Below, in pieces: positions 51,935-61,461 of a stretch of DNA of 64,000 nt. Within the stretch, counting starts at the first letter, position 1. The number at the start of each line of letters is the position of its first letter. This stretch comes from Planctomycetota bacterium. Lineage in GTDB: Bacteria > Planctomycetota > Phycisphaerae > UBA1845 > UTPLA1. The notes under the pieces were generated by a model. It had not been told where the DNA came from and did no database searches. It worked only from the letters and a program-made list of their open reading frames with translations. The DNA lies in the NCBI GenBank assembly GCA_003576905.1, contig QEVG01000011.1:51564-115563 (forward strand), read 5' to 3'. The position numbers and the translations under genes were made by a program.

Positions 51935-53419
51935 TTGCGAAAAGTCATCATAAGCGGCTTCGGAGGTTGGGTGCGCGTTCTTGGAACGATGCTCGTTGTG
52001 CTGGCCATGGGCGTGGCCGGCGGGTCATGGTACTTCGGCGGACATGAGACGGGCGCCTCGTCACCTCAAGCGGATGCAACGGCATCTGCCGGGGACGATG
52101 TCTGGTACACCTGCGGTATGCATCCACAGGTGTTGCAGCGTGAGCCCGGCATCTGCCCGATCTGCAACATGAAACTAACGCCCATGAAGCAGGACGGTGC
52201 CGAGGATGCAGACGAGCCAACTGGTCCACAGGAACGCAAGGTCCTCTATTGGCGAGCGCCGATGGATCCGAGCTACGTCTCCGATCGGCCCGGCAAGAGT
52301 CCTATGGGCATGGATCTCGTGCCGGTTTACTCCGACGAAGGTCAGACGGTCGGCGGATCTGTTATACGCATCGATCCCGTGACGATTCAGAACATGGGCA
52401 TCCGCACGGCGCGCGTTCGCCGGGGCCCCTTGGTGAAGACGATCCGTACGGTGGGCCGAATCGATTACGACGAACAAAAGCTCGTGTTTGTGGACACCAA
52501 GTTCGAGGGCTGGATCGAGAAACTGTACGTCGATGAAACGGGGCAGCCGGTTCGAAAAGGTGAGCCGCTGTTTGACGTCTACTCACCAGATATCTATTCG
52601 GCACAAGTGGAATACATCTCCGCCATTCGCAAACTTCCCACGCTTGAGCGAAGCACGTTTCCTGATGCGGTCGAAGATGCACGGCGCATGGTCGATGCGG
52701 CGCGCCTCAAGCTGGAGTATTTCGACGTCCCATCGCAGCAGATCGAGCGGCTAAAGGATGTATTAACGCCTGAAAAGACGGTTCAAATCCACTCCCCCGC
52801 TGACGGTATTGTCGCCGACAAGATGGCGCTTGAAGGAATGCGCATCATGCCGGGCATGCGACTTTACACCGTCGCGGACCTATCTCGGGTCTGGGTCTAC
52901 GTCGACATCTACGAGTATCAACTCCCGTGGGTCCATGTTGGGCAGGCGGCGACCATGACGCTTCCGTATATCCCTGACAAGGTCTTTCGAGGCGAGGTCA
53001 CATACATCTACCCGTACCTGCAGAAGCAGACCCGTGTCATCAAGGTCCGACTTGAGTTTCCCAATCCCACGCTCGAACTCAAGCCAGACATGTATGCCAA
53101 CGTGGTCCTTGAGGGGCTTCTGAAGGACGATGCCGTACTGGTTCCACGGGAAGGGTTTATCGATTCGGGCATGCGGAAAGTCGCATTCGTCGACCGTGGA
53201 AAGGGTAAGTATCAGCCGCGCGATATTCAGGTCGGTGTCGAGGGCGAGGGTGGCGCGGTTGAGGTGCTAGTCGGGCTTGAACCCGGAGACGTTGTCGTAA
53301 CGTCGGGCCAATTCCTGCTGGATTCGGAAAGCAAGCTTAAGGAAGCGGTCGCGAAGATGATGGAGCCGACCAAGGCGACACCGAGGGCGGATGCGGCGGA
53401 CGCCGCTTCATTGACGTAG
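51935..53419 (+). CDS. cusB: CusB/CzcB-type periplasmic adaptor with metal-binding domains
   Basis: This 494-residue membrane fusion protein links the pump to the outer-membrane channel. After one N-terminal span there are two heavy-metal-binding motifs: WYTCGMHPQVLQREPGICPICNMKLTPM and YWRAPMDPSYVSDRPGKSPMGMDLVPVY (the latter with Met replacing Cys). The HlyD-type body follows with lipoyl, hairpin and barrel parts (GRIDYDEQKLVFVDTKFEGWIEKLYVDE, HSPADGIVADKMALEGM). The TTG at 51935 is preferred because GGGAGG precedes it; a GTG at 51893 lies inside the upstream gene. The stop is TAG at 53417 and the same frame stays open into the next gene. Confidence 0.9.
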   Translation: MRKVIISGFGGWVRVLGTMLVVLAMGVAGGSWYFGGHETGASSPQADATASAGDDVWYTCGMHPQVLQREPGICPICNMKLTPMKQDGAEDADEPTGPQERKVLYWRAPMDPSYVSDRPGKSPMGMDLVPVYSDEGQTVGGSVIRIDPVTIQNMGIRTARVRRGPLVKTIRTVGRIDYDEQKLVFVDTKFEGWIEKLYVDETGQPVRKGEPLFDVYSPDIYSAQVEYISAIRKLPTLERSTFPDAVEDARRMVDAARLKLEYFDVPSQQIERLKDVLTPEKTVQIHSPADGIVADKMALEGMRIMPGMRLYTVADLSRVWVYVDIYEYQLPWVHVGQAATMTLPYIPDKVFRGEVTYIYPYLQKQTRVIKVRLEFPNPTLELKPDMYANVVLEGLLKDDAVLVPREGFIDSGMRKVAFVDRGKGKYQPRDIQVGVEGEGGAVEVLVGLEPGDVVVTSGQFLLDSESKLKEAVAKMMEPTKATPRADAADAASLT

Positions 53420-53479
53420 GCACACGTCGGGACCACCGGACCTTCGAGTGTCTCCGCCGATCCAAAATACGCTTGCCCA

Positions 53480-54625
53480 ATGGACAGACACCCGGACGAA
53501 CAGGATCCAGCCAATCGCGGAGCCTATTTCTCCACCGAGCCGGGCGAGTGTCCCTTGTGTGGGATGAAGCTTAAACCGGTCGAGGAACTGGATTGGGCTC
53601 GTGCAAAGATCGCGGCGGGCGGCGGGGATGTGGCTTATACGTGCCCGAAACACCCGCACGTCTTCTCCGAGTCGCCCGGAGATTGCCCGGTCTGCGGCAG
53701 CAACTTGGAGCCGTTCAAGGCGATGTTTGCATGTCGAGACCCGAAGCACGCTGAGCAGACGAGTGACCGGCAGGCCGAATGCCCCAAATGCGGAGAGCCG
53801 ATGGCCGTCTTTCGTGGTCCCTGGCTTGGAGACGCGATGGCCAAGATGGGCCCTTCTGTTGAATCAGGTTCTGATGAGGCGGCGTCAACGGCGGCCCCGG
53901 AAGCAGGTCGAACTATCCCGGCCGATGCTCGATTCGTTTGCCCGATGCAGGAGTGCTGGCAATTTTCTCCCACGGAAGCCCGTTGCCCAACCTGCGGCAT
54001 GAAGCTCAAGCCCATTGAGCAGATCGAATGGGCAACGAAGCTCGCACACACAACACCGGCCAAGGGACGATTCGTCTGCCCAATGCACCCGGATCGAGCG
54101 ACCAGCGACGAGCCAGGTACGTGTCCCATTTGTGCGATGCAGCTCTTGCCAAGAGATCGAATCGTCGGCCTGGACGATGGGAGCGTGTCTGTCGCTCAGC
54201 AGGTGGACTACCTGATGGAGCACTACCTTGCCCTACAGGAGCGATTCGCCCGCGACAGCACCGATGAAGTTGCACTTCACGCGCTTGGGCTTGTGGATGC
54301 CGGCGAAAAGTTGCGCGAGGGGCTTCAACACGAAACTGGGCAAAACAATGTAAGTTTGCTCGACGCGGTTCGCACAGTGCATACCGCGGCACTCAAGCTG
54401 CGAGGCACCGACCTATCTAGTGATCGCTCACAAATGGCTCAGCTCAGCGAAGCCATGCAGACAATCATCGGACAGCAGCGACCTGATCCGAAACGCTGGC
54501 CGAAGCTATTCATTTATCGATGCCCGATGGCAAAGGCCGACTGGATTCAATCCACCGAGAAGAAAGCCAACCCCTATTACGGCTTCAAGATGCTCGATTG
54601 CGGCAATCTCCTGGAAACCAAATAG
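53480..54625 (+). CDS. Multi-domain heavy-metal-binding protein
   Basis: This 381-residue protein is a string of heavy-metal-binding (HMBD/zinc-ribbon) units: ECPLCGMKL, YTCPKHPHVFSESPGDCPVCG, FACRDPKHAEQ...ECPKCGEPM, FVCPMQECWQFSPTEARCPTCGMKL and FVCPMHPDRATSDEPGTCPICAMQL. A helical C-terminal region resembles DUF3347. There is no signal peptide on the ATG form. The first metal motif actually begins upstream of this ATG: the codons for YACP lie at 53468-53479 in the same frame, directly continuing from the TAG that ends the adaptor gene. The protein may therefore have been split from the adaptor. Confidence 0.78.
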   Translation: MDRHPDEQDPANRGAYFSTEPGECPLCGMKLKPVEELDWARAKIAAGGGDVAYTCPKHPHVFSESPGDCPVCGSNLEPFKAMFACRDPKHAEQTSDRQAECPKCGEPMAVFRGPWLGDAMAKMGPSVESGSDEAASTAAPEAGRTIPADARFVCPMQECWQFSPTEARCPTCGMKLKPIEQIEWATKLAHTTPAKGRFVCPMHPDRATSDEPGTCPICAMQLLPRDRIVGLDDGSVSVAQQVDYLMEHYLALQERFARDSTDEVALHALGLVDAGEKLREGLQHETGQNNVSLLDAVRTVHTAALKLRGTDLSSDRSQMAQLSEAMQTIIGQQRPDPKRWPKLFIYRCPMAKADWIQSTEKKANPYYGFKMLDCGNLLETK

Positions 54626-54640
54626 GGATTTATTAGCAAC

Positions 54641-57600
54641 ATGATCGCACGAATCATCGAATTCTGCTGCCGCAATCGGTTCCTGACGTTGATTCTTACG
54701 TCATTCGTCGTCGCAGGCGGAATCTGGACCGTCTTCAACATCCGTCTCGATGCGATCCCGGATTTGTCCGACGTCCAGGTCATCGTCTTCACCGAGTACC
54801 CCGGTCAAGCGCCACAAGTCGTTGAAGATCAGGTGACGTATCCGTTGACGACGGCGATGCTGGCGGTCCCCTATGCAAAAGTGGTCCGCGGATACTCGAT
54901 GTTCGGGTATTCCTTCGTCTATATCATTTTCGAGGATGGGACCGACATTTACTGGGCGCGTTCCCGGGTCCTGGAGTACCTCAACTACGTCACCGGCCGA
55001 ATTCCCAAGGGCGTAACGCCTCAACTCGGCCCCGACGCGACCGGCGTCGGCTGGGTCTACGAGTACTCGCTTCGCAACGGCTATTACTGCCCCAAGCACC
55101 CCGACGGAATGTACCAAGATCCCGAACAACCGGGCCAATGGTATGCGACCCGTGAGGATGCGCCCGAGGAGATTCGTGACCAACTCGAACGAGTCAGGAT
55201 GTTCGAGCACGGCGGCAAATGTCCTTGGGATAATGAAACAGAGCTTGTCTTGGCCGAATACGATCTTTCAGAATTGCGGACCCTCCAAGACTGGTACATG
55301 CGATACGAATTGACAGCGCTCGAAGGCGTCTCTGAGGTCGCTGCCGTCGGCGGATTCGTTCGACAATACCAGGTCGTGGTCGATCCTGACCGGCTCCTGG
55401 CCTACAACATCCCGCTCAATCAAGTGAAGATGGCCATCCAGCGATCGAACAATGATGTGGGTGGCCGAGTTCTGGAGATGTCCGAGACCGAGTACATGGT
55501 CCGCGGCCGCGGCTATATCGCATCATTGACCCCGGATCAGGTTAAGGAGGCGCGGAGTGCGGGCATCCCCATTGACCGTGTCCGAGCCCAGCAAGGCATC
55601 CATGATCTGGAGCGTGTAGTCATTCGGGCTACCGAAACGGGAACCCCGGTGTACCTTCGGGATATCGCGGAGGTACGGCTTGGTCCCGAGATGCGGCGCG
55701 GGCTGGCCGAGTCGGCAGGCGAGGGGGAAGTCGTCGGCGGCATTGTCGTGATGCGTTTCGGAGAGAATGCGCTTCAGGTAATCCGCAACGTCCGGCACAA
55801 GATCGACGAGTTGAAGCAGGGATTGCCGGCTGGCGTGGACGTGGTCGCGGAGTACGACCGGTCCGCCCTCATTGAGCGCGCGGTGGAGACCCTGACTCAC
55901 ACTCTGATCAAAGAAATGGTCGTCGTTGGGCTTGTCTGCATCCTGTTCCTGCTGCATGCTCGTAGTGAACTGGTTGCGATCTTTGTGCTTCCCACCGGCG
56001 TCCTGTGCGCTCTGATCATCATGCACTGGATGGGCATCAATGCGAACATCATGAGCCTGGGTGGCATCGCCATTTCGATTGGTGTGATGGTAGACAGCTC
56101 AATTGTCATGGTCGAGAACTCGCACAAGCATCTTGATCGAGAAGAAGACCGAATTAAGGAGGAGTTGGCTGCCGGACATACGCCGGTTCACCGACCGCGC
56201 GCCGAACTCATCATTGAGGCGGCCAAGGAGGTCGGGCCGACGCTTTTCTTCTCTTTGCTCATCATAACCGTGAGCTTCTTGCCCATCTTTGTGCTCGGCG
56301 AGCAAAGCGGACGATTGTTTAAGCCTCTCGCGTACACAAAGACCTTTGCGATGGCGGCGGCCTCCGTGCTTGCCATTACCATCATTCCAGTTCTCATGCT
56401 GTCGTTAATCACGTCCCGCGTACTGCCAAAGGAGTGGGGATGGCGCCGCAACTTGTCAATTACGATAGGCGTCATGTTTCTCCCGGCGGCCATCATTTGG
56501 GCGGCTCCGCTTGGGGCGTACGAGCAGCATCGTCATTGGATCATGCTCGCATGGGTCGTTCTCGCAGGAATGCTCCTCGTGCCGCAGAAGATCTTCCACG
56601 AGCGCGTCAATCCAATCAGCAAGGTTTTGCAGTGGATATACAACCCCTTCTTCCGATTCGCTATGGCGTTTCGGAAAAGGCTTGTGTTGGCCGCGATCCT
56701 TTTTGCCTTTAGCGGATTGTTTCCTTTGGTTGGAACCAAGAACGTGCCCTTTGTCGGGGCCGCACTTTCGCGGTCGTTTCCGGCTCTGGACACGGCCTTC
56801 CCGGGCTTGGGCAGAGAGTTCATGCCTCCCCTAGACGAGGGCGACCTTCTATATATGCCGACAACCGACCCGGCGATCAGCGTAACCAAGGCTCGCGAGC
56901 TCCTGCAACAGACGGACGCGATCATCGCGAGCTTCCCCGAAGTCCACCACGTATTTGGAAAGATTGGCCGGGCCGAGACAGCGACCGACCCTGCTCCGCT
57001 GAGCATGGTGGAAACGACCATCATGCTGGAGCCGGACCGCGAAAAGTGGCGAAAGCGGCGATTCGATCGATGGTTCTCATTCCTGCCTTCTTGGGTGATA
57101 GACTGGAGTGGGCTCTCGACATTCTGGCCCGAGGAACGTCCAATCACAATTGACGAGCTCTGTTACGGCTATGGAGAGGGAGACAACCACGTTCCGGGGC
57201 TAAATGAAGCAGTAGCATTTCCCGGCGTCACGAACGCGTGGACCATGCCCATCAAGACTCGGATTGACATGCTATCCACGGGGATCAAGACGCCCGTCGG
57301 CATCAAGATCATGGGCGATGATCTCGACGTACTTTCCGATCTTGCCGAGCGTATTTCCGCAGAGGTCCGCACGTTGCCGAACACGCTTAGCGCCTATCCG
57401 GAGAAAACGGTCGGCGGCCTGTACGTGGATTTCAACATTGACCGAGACGAGGTGGCGAGGTACGGCCTCACGGTGGCAGATGTTCAGGACGTGATACTCT
57501 CGGCCATGGGTGGCATGAACGTCAGTTGGACGGTCGAGGGGCTTGAGCGTTATCCGATCAATCTGCGCTACAAGCGAGAGCTTCGCGACAACCTTCCGGC

Positions 57601-58471
57601 ACTGCGGCGGACGCTCGTTGCCACTCCAGGGGGCGCTCAGGTCCCCATCGCTCAACTCGCCGATGTCGAGATCGTTCCCGGTCCGCCCATGATCAAGAGC
57701 GAGAACGCGCGAAAGACCGCATGGATTTACGTAGACCTGACCACCACGGACATTGTTGGTTGGATTGAGCGCGCCAAGGCTCTCGTTCGTGACACCGTGC
57801 CCTTACCGGCGGGGTACAACATCGTGTGGTCCGGCCAGTATGAGTACATCCAGGCTGCGAATCGCCGATTGGCGATAGCAGTTCCGGCCGCCGCCGGAGC
57901 TATCATATTCCTGCTCTATTTGGGTACACGATCATGGTTTCGCACAGTTCTAACTATGGTGACATTCACCTACACGCTGGCTGGAGCCTTCTGGTTTCTG
58001 TATTTCCTCGATTACGATATGTCCTTGGCCGTTGTGGTCGGTCTGATCGCGCTGGCCGGTCTCGACGCCGAGACGAACCTCGTCATGTTGCTTTATCTGG
58101 ATAATGTCTACGACACCGCCAAGGCAAAAGGAAGAATGCGTCACTTTCAAGATCTGTGGGACGCGATCTACGAAGGCGCGGTGATGCGCATAAGGCCCAA
58201 GACCATGACTGTGGCAACTACTTTCATGGGTCTCGTTCCGTTGATGTGGGCTGAGGGTACCGGCGCTGACACCATGCGGCGGCTCGCCGCACCAATGATC
58301 GGTGGACTGGCAACAAGCTTCTTCGGCGAACTCGTGATCTTTCCGGCAATCTACTTCATCTACAAACGCTTCTCCGATCTGAGAAGAGAGGGAAAAGACT
58401 ATTGGCCGACCGAGAGCGGAAGCGAAAGCAACCACGCGAATGGAACAGCGACAGCCACGCCAGCTAGTTAG
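54641..58471 (+). CDS. cusA: HME-RND metal efflux pump (CusA/CzcA family)
   Basis: This 1276-residue inner-membrane proton-driven pump exports metal ions. Family sequences are clear: RLDAIPDLSDVQVIVFTEYPGQAPQVVEDQVTYPL near residues 35-70, the GGIAISIGVMVDSSIVMVENSHKHL helix 4 motif, and FMPPLDEGDLLYMPTT. It is about 230 residues longer than usual. One insertion near 145-200 contains GYYCPKHPDGMYQ and GGKCPWDNE, a motif like the heavy-metal-binding unit of its partners, and another adds hydrophobic helices around 600-660. The helix 4 segment with VDSS fits the monovalent copper/silver or related HME group; I cannot fix the metal. Confidence 0.92.
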   Translation: MIARIIEFCCRNRFLTLILTSFVVAGGIWTVFNIRLDAIPDLSDVQVIVFTEYPGQAPQVVEDQVTYPLTTAMLAVPYAKVVRGYSMFGYSFVYIIFEDGTDIYWARSRVLEYLNYVTGRIPKGVTPQLGPDATGVGWVYEYSLRNGYYCPKHPDGMYQDPEQPGQWYATREDAPEEIRDQLERVRMFEHGGKCPWDNETELVLAEYDLSELRTLQDWYMRYELTALEGVSEVAAVGGFVRQYQVVVDPDRLLAYNIPLNQVKMAIQRSNNDVGGRVLEMSETEYMVRGRGYIASLTPDQVKEARSAGIPIDRVRAQQGIHDLERVVIRATETGTPVYLRDIAEVRLGPEMRRGLAESAGEGEVVGGIVVMRFGENALQVIRNVRHKIDELKQGLPAGVDVVAEYDRSALIERAVETLTHTLIKEMVVVGLVCILFLLHARSELVAIFVLPTGVLCALIIMHWMGINANIMSLGGIAISIGVMVDSSIVMVENSHKHLDREEDRIKEELAAGHTPVHRPRAELIIEAAKEVGPTLFFSLLIITVSFLPIFVLGEQSGRLFKPLAYTKTFAMAAASVLAITIIPVLMLSLITSRVLPKEWGWRRNLSITIGVMFLPAAIIWAAPLGAYEQHRHWIMLAWVVLAGMLLVPQKIFHERVNPISKVLQWIYNPFFRFAMAFRKRLVLAAILFAFSGLFPLVGTKNVPFVGAALSRSFPALDTAFPGLGREFMPPLDEGDLLYMPTTDPAISVTKARELLQQTDAIIASFPEVHHVFGKIGRAETATDPAPLSMVETTIMLEPDREKWRKRRFDRWFSFLPSWVIDWSGLSTFWPEERPITIDELCYGYGEGDNHVPGLNEAVAFPGVTNAWTMPIKTRIDMLSTGIKTPVGIKIMGDDLDVLSDLAERISAEVRTLPNTLSAYPEKTVGGLYVDFNIDRDEVARYGLTVADVQDVILSAMGGMNVSWTVEGLERYPINLRYKRELRDNLPALRRTLVATPGGAQVPIAQLADVEIVPGPPMIKSENARKTAWIYVDLTTTDIVGWIERAKALVRDTVPLPAGYNIVWSGQYEYIQAANRRLAIAVPAAAGAIIFLLYLGTRSWFRTVLTMVTFTYTLAGAFWFLYFLDYDMSLAVVVGLIALAGLDAETNLVMLLYLDNVYDTAKAKGRMRHFQDLWDAIYEGAVMRIRPKTMTVATTFMGLVPLMWAEGTGADTMRRLAAPMIGGLATSFFGELVIFPAIYFIYKRFSDLRREGKDYWPTESGSESNHANGTATATPAS

Positions 58472-58537
58472 CCCGTGGATCTTGCGCCCTTGAGCTGCGG
58501 AGCGTTCGAGAACATTGAGGTTGGAGATTCACCTAGT

Positions 58538-59281
58538 ATGGAAAACATGCAGTTTGCGATAACGGGAATGCACTGCCAAGCCTGTGCCACGAAGATTCGA
58601 ACCGCAATTGAGTCGCTTTCAGGCGTGAAAAAGGCCGATGTCACTTTCTCGCCCCCGCGCGCATCATTGACGCTTGAATCGGGTGTTTCGGACGACGATT
58701 TGCGTTCCGCTGTTCGTTCTGCCGGTGACTACGACCTCCATCGGTTTGCCGAGACCGAGGACCGCGCGGATGGCACCATTGATGCCGCGGACGAGGCACC
58801 GAAGGAGAGCCTATATCCGTTATTGCTAATCGTGGGCTTTATTGCGGGCGTCACCCTCTTGATCGGAATACGGACCGCATGCTTCGAGATGAGCCTCCTC
58901 ATGAGCAATTTCATGGCGGGGTTCTTCCTCGTATTCGGGTTCTTTAAGCTGTTGGACCTTCCGGGCTTTGTACAGACGTACCGCACCTACGACCTCGTTG
59001 CGATTGCGGTACCACCGTGGGCTTGGGCCTACCCATTCGTGGAACTGGCTTTGGGCGCCGCTTATCTTCTCCTTGTGGCACCGACGGCGGTCAACGTGAC
59101 GACGCTAGTCCTCATGATAATCGGTGCACTCGGCGTCGGTCGGGCGCTAACCAAGAAACAGCGGATCCGATGCGCGTGCCTCGGCACCGTGCTCAACCTC
59201 CCCATGACAACCGTAACGCTCGTAGAGGATCTCGCCATGGCCACAATGGCCGCCATGATGCTCGTCGCGCAGATTCAGTAA
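58538..59281 (+). CDS. HMA domain fused to MauE/DoxX-like membrane domain
   Basis: This 247-residue protein begins with a heavy-metal-associated domain (MQFAITGMHCQACATKIRTAIESLSGV), where GMHCQAC is the Cys pair that binds copper or similar. After a linker come four membrane helices of the MauE/DoxX-like type (YPLLLIVGFIAGVTLLIGI, NFMAGFFLVFGFFKLLDL, YPFVELALGAAYLLLV, LVLMIIGALGVGRAL). The ATG at 58538 with GGAG upstream is preferred over a GTG at 58475. It follows the pump and probably delivers metal ions to or from it, or couples redox to metal binding. Confidence 0.8.
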   Translation: MENMQFAITGMHCQACATKIRTAIESLSGVKKADVTFSPPRASLTLESGVSDDDLRSAVRSAGDYDLHRFAETEDRADGTIDAADEAPKESLYPLLLIVGFIAGVTLLIGIRTACFEMSLLMSNFMAGFFLVFGFFKLLDLPGFVQTYRTYDLVAIAVPPWAWAYPFVELALGAAYLLLVAPTAVNVTTLVLMIIGALGVGRALTKKQRIRCACLGTVLNLPMTTVTLVEDLAMATMAAMMLVAQIQ

Positions 59282-59309
59282 TGCTGGAATGGCTTCAGGG
59301 AGACAAATC

Positions 59310-59402
59310 ATGCAGTTCTTCGACCTGTTTACGATCTTCTTTGCTCAGTTGCTGAACTTTATCTTCGGCCTGCTCAGCAGTGCGCTACTGCAACAACAGT
59401 GA
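59310..59402 (+). CDS. 30-residue hydrophobic membrane peptide
   Basis: An ATG behind AGGGAG opens a 30-codon frame that ends in TGA at 59400-59402. The product begins MQFFDLFTIFFAQLLNFIFG and ends with three glutamines; nearly all residues are hydrophobic, rich in Phe and Leu, so it would form one membrane helix. Very short membrane peptides often serve as subunits or regulators of transporters. Its place right after the efflux cluster fits, but function is not shown. It is too short for standard gene calling. Confidence 0.5.
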   Translation: MQFFDLFTIFFAQLLNFIFGLLSSALLQQQ

Positions 59403-59544
59403 CGGTGATCAAGTCCAGATGGCGCACGGCGAGACGTGTCGGAATTGGCCTTTGGTGCGCGCGTTGTTCTTGTTCGAGAACGGTGCAAACAAAGAAGCAT
59501 CAACAACACACATGAAGGACTCCCTTACGACTCGCCCAACGTTC

Positions 59545-61461
59545 TTACGGACTGGAAAGTACGGCAGAAACGAACGGCGCGATGTCCAATCCGTTCAGTT
59601 CTCCGTCACTATTAGCGTCGGCGGCGATCAACTGACATGTCGAGGGTTCACTCAGATTCAACAGAAAGGTGACAAAGATCGGAATATCAGAACTATCCGC
59701 CGTTCCGTCAAGGTTTACATCACCTGAAGATGGCGCATTTGCCGAAACCTGAACAATACGACCGATCGATGGGATGTCATCGACCATTGCGAAGATCATA
59801 TAGTGCCCTAGAGGCAGCACATTGGGATCGGTTGGAAGGTCCGCCGTCACTACGCCACTTCTTTGTTGGAATGGTAGCAATAGACGCCGTGGAATACCGG
59901 CGTCGACCCAATGCGTCGTAACGCCCGTACCCATCAGAACGACGTTCGTTATCTGGATTTCCGGCGCGATCGATAACGCAATCTCGCACCCACGACCAAA
60001 ACTAGAACCGGAGATGCCGGTGATTTGAGGTCGGACGCCGCGAAACAAGTACGGCGGGCTATAGGCTTCGATGTCGGCGCTCGTCGGACCCACTTGGAAC
60101 TTGATTCGCGTGCCGCCGGTAGTCAGGACGCGACCGTCCGGCACAAGCAGCGTGACGGCGTGGTATTCGCGATGCCAATTCAAATCCGCCACACGCCGCC
60201 ACGAATTCGAGGGCGGATCGTAAATGTCGCACCACTTCACGATGCCAAGCACCGATGTCACTGGCGGATTGGGGTTCTCGGTTTCTCCACCAGCGACCAG
60301 TATTCGTCCATCAGGCAGCTGAACGACTTCCGACTGGAACCGCACCAAGTCCGGATTTGAAGTCAGAGTCCACAATTCTGCATCGGGATCATAAACCTCG
60401 CCCATGATTGTGTTGCCGTCCGGTCCACTGACTATGCCGACCGCCAGAACGCGGCCATCTTCGAGTACGACAATTGAATGGTCCGAATGTCCGGGCCAAA
60501 AGCGACTCGGCTGAACAAAATTGCCCGTGGGCTGCCACAGTCCCGTTGCGGGCGTGTAGAGCTGCGGCGGCCACCAGGTGGCCAATACTTTTCCGTTGTA
60601 TAGCAGCGCGGACGGCGGAAACTCCGTTGGATTTGCCATTGAGCCCGTGTAGCTCCAAGCCAATGTCGCCAAGTCCATGCGCTCGCATGTGTCGGTCCTT
60701 TGTGCGCTCGGTGCCGTGCCGCCGCCCATCACCAGGAACGAACCGTCCGCCAGTCGCGCAAGCCCTGGATACCAACGACCAACCGCATGCTGTAGATCGG
60801 GTGGATCTTGCCATGTGTCGGTTTGTGGGTCATATGCCTTCACCCAAGGAATCGCATCGGTAAATGAACCTGGATCGGAGCCGTCCTGCCCTCCGATCAT
60901 CATGATGCGTCCGTCGGGAAGGAGGCTTGAATTCATACATCCCTGTTCCGACCAAGAGCCCGTGGGGAAGCTCTTCTGTCCGGTCGCGGGATCGAACACG
61001 ATCGGATCGACGGTGTCGTGGCAATAGAGGACTCTCCCGTCCGTTTGAAGGATGGCGATGTCCGTGGCATCGAAGAATTCCGGCAGCGTGTTGCCGATGA
61101 TGTTCCATTGGCCGGGATGAGTCTCGGTGCCGAGCAAGAACGTGTGTTGAAACGAACCGCCCTCAATGACGACCTCGATTTCGGTGTATTCGCGTCCCAG
61201 GCTGCTGGCCCCGAGCCGCCAAACATCCACGATAGGGAGATTCGAAAACGAGAATGTACCCTGTTCATTCGTTCTCGCTTCGAAAAAGAACTGAAGTGTC
61301 GGCTCGAACAAAGTCACCCGCGCGTTGGCAATCGGAATCATCTGGCTCTCGGCCCTTACTACCGTTCCGGTGACAGCCGCAGCGATTGCCGAAGGGTTGC
61401 TTGGGGCCATGAATACGACGCACGCCAGTTGCTGCAGAACTCGAGGTGTTGTTCGGTTCAT
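59545..61461 (-). CDS. Secreted galactose-oxidase-like protein with dockerin-like tail
   Basis: This 638-residue protein has a signal peptide, an N-terminal carboxypeptidase-regulatory-like fold (GTVVRAESQMIPIANARVTLFEP), a seven-bladed kelch propeller (PDGRIMMIGGQDGSD, DGSFLVMGGG, EDGRVLAVG, PDGRILVAGGE, PDGRVLTTGGTRIK) and the galactose-oxidase C-terminal domain (IEAYSPPYLFRGVRPQITG). It ends in two EF-hand-like loops (GDVNLDGTADSSDIPIF, ANSDGELNGLDIAPF). The family includes copper-dependent oxidases such as galactose oxidase and glyoxal oxidase. It may sit on the surface and use copper, which would fit the neighbouring metal genes, though this is only proximity. Confidence 0.85.
   Translation of the reverse strand: MNRTTPRVLQQLACVVFMAPSNPSAIAAAVTGTVVRAESQMIPIANARVTLFEPTLQFFFEARTNEQGTFSFSNLPIVDVWRLGASSLGREYTEIEVVIEGGSFQHTFLLGTETHPGQWNIIGNTLPEFFDATDIAILQTDGRVLYCHDTVDPIVFDPATGQKSFPTGSWSEQGCMNSSLLPDGRIMMIGGQDGSDPGSFTDAIPWVKAYDPQTDTWQDPPDLQHAVGRWYPGLARLADGSFLVMGGGTAPSAQRTDTCERMDLATLAWSYTGSMANPTEFPPSALLYNGKVLATWWPPQLYTPATGLWQPTGNFVQPSRFWPGHSDHSIVVLEDGRVLAVGIVSGPDGNTIMGEVYDPDAELWTLTSNPDLVRFQSEVVQLPDGRILVAGGETENPNPPVTSVLGIVKWCDIYDPPSNSWRRVADLNWHREYHAVTLLVPDGRVLTTGGTRIKFQVGPTSADIEAYSPPYLFRGVRPQITGISGSSFGRGCEIALSIAPEIQITNVVLMGTGVTTHWVDAGIPRRLLLPFQQRSGVVTADLPTDPNVLPLGHYMIFAMVDDIPSIGRIVQVSANAPSSGDVNLDGTADSSDIPIFVTFLLNLSEPSTCQLIAADANSDGELNGLDIAPFVSAVLSSP

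Noticed and set aside
53417..53419. TAG read as pyrrolysine
   Set aside because: Nothing in the window suggests pyl genes; a stop or a split fusion is simpler.
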